DNA of 22,631 bases, from NCBI GenBank assembly GCA_964625865.1, contig CAZVEV010000069.1, positions 1 through 22,631 on the forward strand, written 5' to 3'. The notes beneath the pieces were generated by a model. The model was not told the DNA's origin. It saw nothing but the letters and a program-made list of their open reading frames with translations, and did not search any database. Positions 14,764 through 21,898 of this stretch are shown here, piece after piece. The translations under genes were made by a program, and so were the position numbers. Each line of letters begins with the position of its first letter. The first letter of the stretch is position 1. The DNA is from CAZVEV01 sp964625865. GTDB taxonomy: Bacteria; Planctomycetota; Phycisphaerae; SM23-33.

Positions 14764-14778
14764 ACAGATCGCCCCGTG
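14743..14778 (-). terminator. putative terminator of the second PEP-CTERM gene
   Basis: CACGGGGCGA (14743-14752) pairs perfectly with TCGCCCCGTG (14769-14778), with an inner CTGT/ACAG stem. It lies 35 nt after the stop codon of the minus-strand gene. No T-run follows, so it may instead stabilise the mRNA end. The second direct-repeat copy contributes its left arm. Confidence 0.5.
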
Positions 14779-14813
14779 AGAATCGTCTGTGATGCGTTTA
14801 CGGCTGTGCGGCG

Positions 14814-15542
14814 TTATGCTCTGCGGCGGCGTCTGAAGAACACGCCAAGACCCCCCAAAGCCAGAAGCGACATCGTTGCCGGTTCGGGGACGGCCTCCAA
14901 CACAACTGCTTCCATATTGACGTGCCACGTGGAACTCACTGTCGCGACAATGTTGCCGCTGCCGTCCGTTGACACGCCGTTGAAGATCAGATTGGGACTC
15001 AAGGGGGCCGTGTTATACAGCGTCTGACGATTGAGCCCTGTGTTTGTGATGGTTCCCGCGCCATCGGTCACTCCAACGTTAATTGCGGCCTTGTTCTCAT
15101 TGACCAAGGAATAGACACGCGCATTGTAGCTTAGCGCATCATCGAGCCCGGCGAATGTCACGGTCAGCAGGTAGCCGGTCGTGCTGTACACCAAGTCGTC
15201 CGCGGCGGGGATGTAGTAGGGATCGCCTGCCATGCCGGGCCAATTGGCGGCATTGACGTCATTGTTGTTGCCGAGCCGTCCTGCCAGCGTTATCGTCACG
15301 CCGTCGACAACCGCGCCGTCTCCGTGACGGATGACGGATCCGTCGGCAATCGTGCCGTTTGTGCTGAGTTGATTCCAGTCAGCCAACGAGCCGCCGTCGG
15401 CGTCACCGGTGTTGGACAGATCCAGCTTGAGGACATCTCCAGCAGAAATCGCCGCATAGGTGGAGGTGGTCGCCAGGGCGAGGCTTGCCATCGCCACGGC
15501 GGCGAGGGTCAAAACGGCCTTGGTTCGGTTTCGTGCAGCCAT
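14814..15542 (-). CDS. PEP-CTERM sorting-domain protein
   Basis: The 242-residue secreted protein begins with MAARNRTKAVLTLAAVAMAS and a signal peptide ending near TYAA. It closes with VPEPATMSLLALGGLGVFF and an RRRRR tip. The mature part (ISAGDVLKLDLSNTGDADGG, VTFAGLDDALSYNARVYSL) is beta-rich and resembles no named enzyme. An exosortase would attach or release it at the cell surface. ATG at 15542 is chosen because GAGGAGA lies just upstream; the in-frame start at 15575 would put 11 residues before the signal peptide. The tail is almost the same as in the other PEP-CTERM protein, but the bodies differ. Confidence 0.87.
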   Translation of the reverse strand: MAARNRTKAVLTLAAVAMASLALATTSTYAAISAGDVLKLDLSNTGDADGGSLADWNQLSTNGTIADGSVIRHGDGAVVDGVTITLAGRLGNNNDVNAANWPGMAGDPYYIPAADDLVYSTTGYLLTVTFAGLDDALSYNARVYSLVNENKAAINVGVTDGAGTITNTGLNRQTLYNTAPLSPNLIFNGVSTDGSGNIVATVSSTWHVNMEAVVLEAVPEPATMSLLALGGLGVFFRRRRRA

Positions 15543-15658
15543 GGTCTTCTCCTCTTGGATTGCAGGTGCAACCATTCGGGCGAGATCTCCAAGGTGAAGT
15601 TGCCCCTGGCCTCGCCACCTCTAGGCTCTGCCAACGACGCTCGCCGACAGTGATAGAA

Positions 15659-15687
15659 ATACTACCGCACCCTGCCGGTCTTTGCAA
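15659..15687 (-). promoter_or_regulatory. candidate promoter of the second PEP-CTERM gene
   Basis: On the minus strand, TTGCAA (plus 15682-15687) and TAGTAT (plus 15659-15664) are 17 bp apart. This predicts a 5' leader of about 110 nt before the ATG at 15542. Confidence 0.5.
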
Positions 15688-15929
15688 GCGAAAAATCTCA
15701 CGAACAACGCCCCGCAAGGCCGTTCTTCAGGGGGATGGGAGGGGGTAAGTAGCTTCCCCTCAAAGCCTTACAGGAATTCTCCATCCCCAAAACATTTTTC
15801 AAGAAGGGTATCCCACGCATCGCCCTTCGACAGGGCTCCCTTCGACTACGCTCAGGATCTGACGACAGGGCAAGCAACGCCTCGGCGGTCCGGCGACGAA
15901 ACGGGCAGAGAGACGGGCGCGAGCGACTC
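15688..15929. other. gene-free stretch with fragments of dispersed repeats
   Basis: No supported coding frame is seen. The part at about 15824-15875 contains GCCCTTCGACAGGGC and CCCTTCGACTACGCTCAGGA, a short repeat style that recurs between genes in many environmental genomes. It lies between the promoter above and the 3' end of the UroD-like relic. Confidence 0.4.
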
Positions 15930-16255
15930 CTACCGGACGTATGCGGTCGCCAGGCGGACCATTGTTTCGTAGTTTGCCATTGTTGTGGGCGTGATCGTCC
16001 GCCCGTAGGGGCTCGCTGAGGGCATCAGGACGAAGCCCCTGCCCTCGCCGGCGGTGCCGTCTCGAAGCGACGCGGCGACGACGTGCTCGAACTCGGACGG
16101 GGGCATGTTCTCGATATCGCGGATCTCGATATTACCGAACAGCGCCATCTCGCTGCCGTAGCGTTCTCTGACGTCGGCGAGGCTCACGTCGCCGGCCGGC
16201 CGGCGGGGGCTCGACGGGGTCCAGCGCCGCGGCGCCCATCGCATGGATGGAGCCC
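15930..16255 (-). pseudogene. 3' fragment of a uroporphyrinogen-decarboxylase-like methyltransferase gene
   Basis: The frame ending at 15930 gives GDVSLADVRERYGSEMALFGNIEIRDIE, then GRGFVLMPSASPYGRTITPTT, matching the C-terminal quarter of UroD-like (MtaA/CmuA-type) proteins. Upstream the homology continues in another frame as AMGAAALDPVEPPPAG. The two frames are linked by an extra 4 bp in a GGCC run (GCCGGCCGGCCGG, about 16190-16203). About three quarters of the gene is missing beyond about 16255. It is a relic by truncation and frameshift, not a working gene. Confidence 0.7.
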
Positions 16256-16625
16256 GACGGCCCACTGCTACTTCGACTACGTCCAGTCGCCGGACAAGGC
16301 GTCCGAGCCTCAAGGGTTCGGCAGGTCGATCATCACACTGAAGCGGACCTACGAACTGGAGCCCATGCCCGACTACATCAAGCAGGCCAACCCCCGACTG
16401 GTCCTCGGCACGCAGGCGAACCTCTGGGGCGAGCGGATGAAGAGCTTCCCTCACATTCTGTACATGACCTACCCGCGAGCCTGCGCCCTGAGCGAGGTGG
16501 CCTGGTCGCCCCCCGAGGGGCGTGACTACGCCGAGTTCCACGCCCGCCTGCTGCTGCACCTGAAGCGCCTCGACACCGCCGGAATCAACTACCGCCGCCC
16601 GACAGCCGTCGACAAGCCGAGATAG
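16248..16625 (+). pseudogene. 3' fragment of a GH20 beta-N-acetylhexosaminidase gene
   Basis: The frame from about 16248 reads WSPTAHCYFDYVQSPDKASE, later VLGTQANLWGERMKS, then YMTYPRACALSEVAWSPPEG and the end at 16625. These are the last catalytic-barrel blocks of GH20 (the SPTxHCYFDY strand, the GxQANLW loop and the ALxEVAW helix). The catalytic Asp-Glu pair and everything before it are absent. Sequence before 16248 belongs to the opposite-strand UroD-like relic, so the coding frame that runs upstream to 16083 is spurious. Confidence 0.75.
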
Positions 16626-16665
16626 GGCGCAGTCCTTCCCGGCCGACGGCTGGGACGACAGAGAG

Positions 16666-16775
16666 CGAAAATGGGGACTGGCTCGGGAGCGCAGCGCAGC
16701 GAAGCGGACGTGCCTGTACCCTTTTTCGCAGCTCCGTGGGCGAGTTCCCGCTCATGAAGAACTGTCCCCTTTCCT
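16666..16775. repeat. GGGGAC/GTCCCC intergenic repeat region
   Basis: ATGGGGACTGG (about 16671) faces ACTGTCCCCTTT (about 16761) in inverted orientation, with internal GC-rich segments between. A similar CTGTCCCCTC occurs near 18151. It resembles the degenerate repeats common between planctomycete genes. No gene is seen in 16626-16876. Confidence 0.4.
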
Positions 16776-16876
16776 CCCCTTTCGGATACAATCACTGGGA
16801 GAGCCCCGCGACCGTTGCAGGGAGAGAGGCTGTTCCGGGAAATCTCGGTCGGCGACAATCAGTCAGGAGTCATCCC

Positions 16877-17875
16877 ATGAAGGCAAGACCGTTGGTCGTG
16901 CTGGCCGTTTGCAGCGTCGTCGGTTCGGTGGCCGTTGCGGCCAATCCGTCTGCGAAGAACACCGCTCGGGCGAAGAAGAGGGCCAGGCCGGCGCCAAAGG
17001 CCGCGCAGTACGATGCGTCGGTGCCGAAACCCACGGTGGCCGGAGTCCGGTACGGGCCGCATGAGCGGCATGTGTTGGACTTCTGGAAGGCGACGTCGGA
17101 CAAGCCGACGCCGTTGGTGTTTGTGATTCACGGCGGGGGATGGGTCGGCGGGAGCAAGGAGCGGCTGAACCGGTTTGCGGATACGGCGGCCTTGCTGAAG
17201 GCGGGGATTTCGGTCGTGGCGATCAACTATCGGCTGATGCGGCATGTGGGGGACGTTCGCCCGCCGGTCAAGGCCCCGCTGCATGACGCCGCCCGGGCGC
17301 TGCAGTTTGTGCGGAGCAAGGCCGCGGCGTGGAACATCGACAAGGCCCGCATCGGCGCCGCGGGGGGCTCGGCCGGGGCGTGCTCGAGTCTCTGGCTGGC
17401 GTACCACGACGACCTGGCCAAGCCCGACAGCACCGACCCGGTGGCTCGCGAGTCGACGCGTCTGTGGTGTGCGGCCGTCAAGGGCCCGCAGACCACGCTC
17501 GATCCCAAGCAGATGAAGGAATGGACCCCCAACAGCCGGTACGGCGGGCATGCGTTCGGCAAGCGGAACTTCGCCCAGTTCCTGGCCGAGCGCGAGAGCA
17601 TCCTTCCCTGGATCGCCGAGTACTCCCCCTACGCCCTCGTCAGCGCCGGGGACCCGCCGACGTGCCTGTTCTTCAGCAGTCCGCCGGCCGTCGGCAAGAA
17701 CCAGAAAGACCCGACGCACACCGCCAACTTCGGCGTGAAACTGCAGGAGCGCTGCGCGAAGTTCGGCGTCACGTGTGACGTCGTCTATCCCGGTGCGGCG
17801 AACGTGAAGTACAAGACGCCCACGGACTACCTGATCGCCACGCTCAAAGCCCCCGCCGGCGACGCGAAGAAGTGA
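16877..17875 (+). CDS. secreted alpha/beta-hydrolase (esterase/lipase type)
   Basis: The 332-residue protein begins with a signal peptide (MKARPLVVLAVCSVVGSVAV) and a Lys/Arg/Ala-rich linker. The fold signature follows: the oxyanion-hole motif VIHGGGW (His at about 85) and the nucleophile elbow AAGGSAGA with Ser165. This places it among BD-FAE-like or carboxylesterase-like proteins of the HGGG type. The acid and base of the triad are not certain; Asp in the C-terminal third and a late His are candidates, but the C-terminus lacks a clear GH motif (it ends GAANVKYKTPTDY). ATG at 16877 is preceded by AGGAG. It is flanked by gene relics on both sides. Confidence 0.82.
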   Translation: MKARPLVVLAVCSVVGSVAVAANPSAKNTARAKKRARPAPKAAQYDASVPKPTVAGVRYGPHERHVLDFWKATSDKPTPLVFVIHGGGWVGGSKERLNRFADTAALLKAGISVVAINYRLMRHVGDVRPPVKAPLHDAARALQFVRSKAAAWNIDKARIGAAGGSAGACSSLWLAYHDDLAKPDSTDPVARESTRLWCAAVKGPQTTLDPKQMKEWTPNSRYGGHAFGKRNFAQFLAERESILPWIAEYSPYALVSAGDPPTCLFFSSPPAVGKNQKDPTHTANFGVKLQERCAKFGVTCDVVYPGAANVKYKTPTDYLIATLKAPAGDAKK

Positions 17876-17996
17876 TACGATACGCCCAACCCCCGCAACC
17901 CACGTGTCGAGCCTGCCTGCCGCCAGCCAGGTGTCGGCTGTCGGGTGAGAAGCAGGGACGCCCATCCCGTAGCCCAATGCTTCAGGAGCGCCCCCA
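17876..17996. other. intergenic stretch before a gene relic
   Basis: No gene is seen. Near 17969-17986 there is a GTAGCCCAATGCTTCAG-type string, which looks like part of a dispersed repeat, and AGGAG (about 17984-17988) serves the relic start at 17997. Confidence 0.35.
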
Positions 17997-18104
17997 TGAC
18001 GACAGGTCGTGTGCTGACCCTTCCGGCCGCTGTCCTGCTCGCGCGGCCGCTGTCCTGCTCGCGGCGGCCTCGGCCCGAGCGGCGGACAGACACAGCTTCT
18101 CATG
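17997..18104 (+). pseudogene. relic of a secreted-protein gene: signal peptide with a 20-bp tandem duplication
   Basis: ATG 17997 follows AGGAG and opens a signal peptide, MTTGRVLTLPAAVLLA. A 20-bp unit ending GCTGTCCTGCTCGC is then present twice in tandem, shifting the frame. If one copy is removed, the frame reads MTTGRVLTLPAAVLLAAASA, then RAADRHSFS and a stop. The rest of the gene is gone. The DRHSFS ending resembles the mature N-terminus of M1 aminopeptidases of the leukotriene-A4-hydrolase type, but that match is short and speculative. Nothing coding is seen from here to 18206. Confidence 0.6.
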
Positions 18105-18206
18105 AGTAGCCTCCCTGCCACCTAACCCGCCCCGCCACAACCCCCCAAAGTAGCCTGTCCCCTCTTCATCCCTCGGGGGAAGTGTGAACCGGCGCGAACC
18201 GCGGGG

Positions 18207-19169
18207 TCACAGACGCGACATGAACTCGAAGACGGTGTCGGCGTGGCCCGTGAGGGTCTCGTGGCCGAAGTCGGGGTACAGGGCCATCGACTTGGGGGCG
18301 GTGATCTTGTTGTAGGCGGCGAACTGCGTGGAGGGCGGGCAGATCTGGTCCATCAGCCCGACGGCCATCAGGACCTCGGCGCCGATCCGGGGCGCGAGGT
18401 GCTGGACGTCGATGTAGCCCAGTTGGGTGAAGATCTCGTCCTCCCGCTGGTGGCGGGGGTCGAAGCGGCGGAAGTAGTCGCGCAGTTCGGCGTAGGCGTT
18501 GGCGGCGAGGTCCATCTCCCAGACGCGGCGATAGTCGCACAGAAACGGGTAGACCGGGGCTGCCAGCTTGATCCCCGGCTCCAGCGCCGCACAGGCGAGG
18601 GTCAGCCCGCCGCCCTGACTGGCGCCGGTGGCGCCGAGGCGGGCGGGGTCGACGGTGGGCAGACCCATCACGATCCGCGCCAACTGGGCAGTGTCGAGGA
18701 AGATGCGGACGAAGAGCATGTTGGCCGGCTCGTCGTCGAGCCCGCGGATGATGTGCCCGGTAAGCGTGTTGCCCGCAACGCCGCCGAGGTCCTGGCTGAG
18801 CCCGCCCTGCCCGCGACAGTCCAGGGCCGCGACGGTGAATCCCGCCGCAACGTAGGGCAGCTTGTCCGTCCAGTCGCCCGCGCTGCCGGAGTAGCCGTGG
18901 AACATCACGATGGCGGGTCCGGGGGCGGGCTGTTCGAGGGGTTCGAGCAGCTTGGCGTGGATCCGCGCCCCGCCGACGCCGGTGAAGTACAGGTCGCTGC
19001 ATCGGGCGTACGGGGCCCGGAAGTCGGCGGGCACCGTCTCGACCTGCGGATCGATCGCATGCATCTCGGCCAGTCGGACATCCCAGAAGGCGTCGAAGTC
19101 GTCCGGGCGCGGGTTGACGCCCTGGTAGGTCTTCAGTTGCTCCAGCGGCATGTCGAACATCAGCGGCAT
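18207..19169 (-). CDS. acetylxylan esterase / cephalosporin-C deacetylase (CE7 family)
   Basis: The 320-residue enzyme removes acetyl groups from xylo-oligosaccharides or other small acetylated substrates. CE7 marks are DFDAFWDVRLAE near the N-terminus, VMFHGYSGSAGDW, the conserved RGQG in LDCRGQGG, the nucleophile elbow GATGASQGGG with Ser184, Asp in VGLMDQICPPST, and His in PDFGHE. Length matches the family. There is no signal peptide, so it acts in the cytoplasm, as most CE7 enzymes do. GAAGGAG upstream of the ATG at 19169 decides the start. It is divergent from the sulfatase gene with a 149-bp shared upstream region, which suggests joint control in polysaccharide use. Confidence 0.92.
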   Translation of the reverse strand: MPLMFDMPLEQLKTYQGVNPRPDDFDAFWDVRLAEMHAIDPQVETVPADFRAPYARCSDLYFTGVGGARIHAKLLEPLEQPAPGPAIVMFHGYSGSAGDWTDKLPYVAAGFTVAALDCRGQGGLSQDLGGVAGNTLTGHIIRGLDDEPANMLFVRIFLDTAQLARIVMGLPTVDPARLGATGASQGGGLTLACAALEPGIKLAAPVYPFLCDYRRVWEMDLAANAYAELRDYFRRFDPRHQREDEIFTQLGYIDVQHLAPRIGAEVLMAVGLMDQICPPSTQFAAYNKITAPKSMALYPDFGHETLTGHADTVFEFMSRL

Positions 19170-19318
19170 CGCGGGTCTCCTTCGCGGTCTCGTGCGAGGG
19201 GGTATCGTCGCGGAAGTCCGCGAGCGATTCAAGGCTTGTGCGATCTGGGAATTGTGGGACAATCGCGGTCCGGCGACGAAGCAGGTTCCCTTCACCCGAC
19301 GGATAACAGGACATGGCG

Positions 19319-20746
19319 ATGACTCTCACGCGACGCGGATTACTCAAGGGCTTGGGGCTGGGTGCGGTGGCGGCTGCGGCGCCGCGGGCGGCGATGGCGG
19401 CGGCCCGCCAGGACACGCCTCGCAAGCCCAACGTGATCATCATCTTCACCGACGATCAAGGCACGCTGGACGCCAACTGCTACGGCTCAAAAGACCTCTA
19501 CACCCCCACGACCGACGCCCTGGCGGCTACCGGCGTGCGGTTCACGCAGGCCTACTCGCACACCGTCTGCTGCCCCGCCCGCGCGATGCTCATGAACGGG
19601 CGTCAGCCCCAGCGGAGCAACGTCAACCATTGGACCCAGGGTGACGCCCACGCCAAGACCGGGCGGAACATGTACCTCGACGAGGTCACGATTGCCGAGG
19701 TGTTGGCCAAGGCGGGCTATCGGACGGGGATCTTCGGCAAGTGGCATCTCGGGGCGGACCTGGCCCACGGGCCGCTCGAGCAGGGCTTCGACGAGTTCTT
19801 CGGACACCGCGGCGGGTTCATCGACAATTACAACCACTACTTCCTCCACGGCTCGGGCTTCCACGACCTGTACGACAACAAGACCGAGGTCTTCCGCAAG
19901 GGCGAGTACTTCCCGGACATGACCACCGCGCGGGCGGTCAAGTTCGTCCGGGCCAACAAAGACCGCCCGTTCTTCATGTACCTCGCGTTCAACATCCCGC
20001 ACTACCCCGAGCAGGCCGACACCAAGTTCGACGAGCGCTACAAGGACCTGCCCATGCCCCGCCGCTCGTACGCGCGGATGATTTCAACCGTCGACGACCG
20101 GATGGGCATCGTCGTCAAAGCCGTCGAGGACGCCGGGCTTCGGGACAACACGATCATCATCTTCCAGAGCGACAACGGCGCCTCGGCCGAGCGGAACCAC
20201 ATCCGCATGGACAACCACAAGTCCGGTCTGCCCAAGGGCCATAAGTACGGCGCCAACGGCGGCGGGGGCAACATGGGCAAGTGGCGCGGGGCCAAGGGCT
20301 CGTTCTGGGAGGGCGGGATTCGCGTGCCGGCGATCATCTCCTATCCCGCCAAACTGCCCAAGGGCGCCGTCCGCGACCAGGCGGTGACGGTGATGGACTG
20401 GTATCCGACGATCCTGGACCTGTGCGGGACCGCCAAGCCGAACTGTCCGCTGGACGGGCGGAGCCTGCTTAAGGTCATCGCTTCACCCGACGCGCCGTCG
20501 CCTCACAAGGTGATGCACTGGGCGTGGGGCAATCGTTGGGCCGTCCGCGAAGGCGACTGGAAGCTGATCGGCGCCGGGCGAGGCAGAGCCCAGTTGTACA
20601 GCCTGGCCGGCGAGAATCCCGAGCGCGAGGACCTGGCGAAAAGACACCCCGAGATTGCCGCCCGCCTCCGCGCGCTCCACGACGCGTGGGCCAAGCAGAT
20701 GCAGGCCGACGTCAAGGCCCGGCTCGCCGCCGGGACCGCGAAGTAG
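19319..20746 (+). CDS. Tat-exported type I (formylglycine) sulfatase
   Basis: The 475-residue enzyme hydrolyses sulfate esters, most likely on a polysaccharide, outside the cytoplasm. The N-terminus MTLTRRGLLKGLGLGAVAAA is a twin-arginine signal. The metal-site FTDDQG, the maturation motif C-x-P-x-R (C84 in CCPARAMLMNGR), GKWHLG and the second metal site FQSDNGA are all present. The C-terminal domain ends normally. Cys at the motif means it needs a formylglycine-generating enzyme, which is not in this window. AGGA at 19308-19311 is 7 nt before the ATG at 19319 but only 1 nt before the ATG at 19313, so 19319 is preferred; both are in frame. Confidence 0.93.
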   Translation: MTLTRRGLLKGLGLGAVAAAAPRAAMAAARQDTPRKPNVIIIFTDDQGTLDANCYGSKDLYTPTTDALAATGVRFTQAYSHTVCCPARAMLMNGRQPQRSNVNHWTQGDAHAKTGRNMYLDEVTIAEVLAKAGYRTGIFGKWHLGADLAHGPLEQGFDEFFGHRGGFIDNYNHYFLHGSGFHDLYDNKTEVFRKGEYFPDMTTARAVKFVRANKDRPFFMYLAFNIPHYPEQADTKFDERYKDLPMPRRSYARMISTVDDRMGIVVKAVEDAGLRDNTIIIFQSDNGASAERNHIRMDNHKSGLPKGHKYGANGGGGNMGKWRGAKGSFWEGGIRVPAIISYPAKLPKGAVRDQAVTVMDWYPTILDLCGTAKPNCPLDGRSLLKVIASPDAPSPHKVMHWAWGNRWAVREGDWKLIGAGRGRAQLYSLAGENPEREDLAKRHPEIAARLRALHDAWAKQMQADVKARLAAGTAK

Positions 20747-20765
20747 GCGCCATGGGCGTGCGTGG

Positions 20766-21707
20766 CTAATACCAGCCCGTCCAGTTTCGCGGTCTTCTGC
20801 GGGCCCTGTAGACCTCGTAGATCACGCACTTGCCCCGGTAGAACTCCGGCACGTAGATCAGTCCGCGCTTGCGGTCGAAGCCCATGTCCGCGGGGAACTC
20901 GAGCCCCTCGGCTACCGTGCGGACGGTGCGGCGGTCCGGGGCGACGGTGCAGATCTTGTGGCCGCGGCAGTCGGTGACGAGGAACGTGCCGTCGCTGAGC
21001 ACCTCGATGCTGTCGATCCCCACGAAGAACCTGGCCAGGCCGAACGGCATGGGGTCGGACTTGCCCGTCAGGTCGATCTCGAACAGGTCCGCGTTGCCCT
21101 TGGCCACGCTCACGCAAAACAGCCTGCCCTCGTGGAACGTGATGCCGTTGACCCACGCCGGGCCCTTCATGACCACCTGCGGGGCCTTGCCCGCCGGATC
21201 GATCCGATAGATGCGGTTCTGTGCGTGGGACGAGGCGTACAGCCATTTGCCGTCCGTCGCGATGTCGTTCAGGTGCTCAGCCCCGACCACCGGGACGACC
21301 TGGGCCGGGCCCGGCGGATCGATCTTGCAGCGCTTGACAACCGTCAGGTCCGTGAAGTACAGCCACCCGTCCCACACCACCATGCCCTTGGGCGAGTGGA
21401 TCGGATGGGCCTCGGTGCTGGCGACCCAGCGTCGGTCGATAATCCTGCCGTTGGCGCCCAGGCGTGAAATGAACCCCCTGCCGTCTTCGGCGTCCACCGT
21501 GTCGCGCGACGTGGGGTTGATGTTCGAGACGTAGATGTCCCCCGTCGCCGGGTCCACCGCCACCGACTCGGGCGTCTTGAAGTCCCAGATGACGCTCTGC
21601 TTCCTGAGCTTCCAGACCATCGGCGCCGTGCCGCCGGCCCCGCACCCGCAGGTGGCCAGTATCGCCACCGCAACCAGTCCCAGTCCGCATCTGTTGACGT
21701 ATCTCAT
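20766..21707 (-). CDS. beta-propeller lipoprotein (SMP-30/NHL-like)
   Basis: The 313-residue protein begins MRYVNRCGLGLVAVAILATC and has a lipobox-like LATC|G, so it is likely lipid-anchored. The rest is a propeller of repeated strands: SVAVDPATGDIYVSNINP, GMVVWDGWLYFTDLTVVKR, LNDIATDGKWLYASSHA, VNGITFHEGRLFCVSV, IEVLSDGTFLVTDCRG and ADMGFDRKRGLIYVPEF. No enzyme active site is evident, so a binding or sensing role is possible. The start at 21707 is preceded by AAGGA with 6-nt spacing; the frame stays open to 21845 but adds no signal sequence. It converges on the sulfatase gene with a 19-bp gap. Confidence 0.8.
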   Translation of the reverse strand: MRYVNRCGLGLVAVAILATCGCGAGGTAPMVWKLRKQSVIWDFKTPESVAVDPATGDIYVSNINPTSRDTVDAEDGRGFISRLGANGRIIDRRWVASTEAHPIHSPKGMVVWDGWLYFTDLTVVKRCKIDPPGPAQVVPVVGAEHLNDIATDGKWLYASSHAQNRIYRIDPAGKAPQVVMKGPAWVNGITFHEGRLFCVSVAKGNADLFEIDLTGKSDPMPFGLARFFVGIDSIEVLSDGTFLVTDCRGHKICTVAPDRRTVRTVAEGLEFPADMGFDRKRGLIYVPEFYRGKCVIYEVYRARRRPRNWTGWY

Positions 21708-21768
21708 GGCATCCTTCCCGTCTAGCCGCGGCCGCGGCCGCACCAAAGTCTCAGCACTTCTTTTCGGA

Positions 21769-21797
21769 AAAATACCTGCGATTATTGAGCAGTTCAA
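21769..21797 (-). promoter_or_regulatory. candidate promoter of the propeller lipoprotein gene
   Basis: On the minus strand, TTGAAC (plus 21792-21797) and TATTTT (plus 21769-21774) are 17 bp apart, about 60 bp before the ATG. A GC palindrome (GCCGCGGCCGCGGCCGC, about 21725) lies in the leader. Confidence 0.4.
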
Positions 21798-21898
21798 GCC
21801 CGCCCTTCGTCCTGTCCGCCGGGAAAACGGGCGTGACAGGGCCATCGGGAGTGTTTATCGTGGCAGGTGGCGTGTCGGACCGAAGGGAGAGGCGACAG

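Noticed and set aside
16083..16247. N-terminal part of the plus-strand frame that runs into the GH20 fragment
   Set aside because: This stretch codes for UroD-like sequence on the opposite strand; the plus-strand reading has no GH20 similarity before about 16248.
21723..21743. GCCGCGGCCGCGGCCGC run as a functional site
   Set aside because: It is a simple GC repeat in a high-GC leader, with nothing to link it to a known protein or element.
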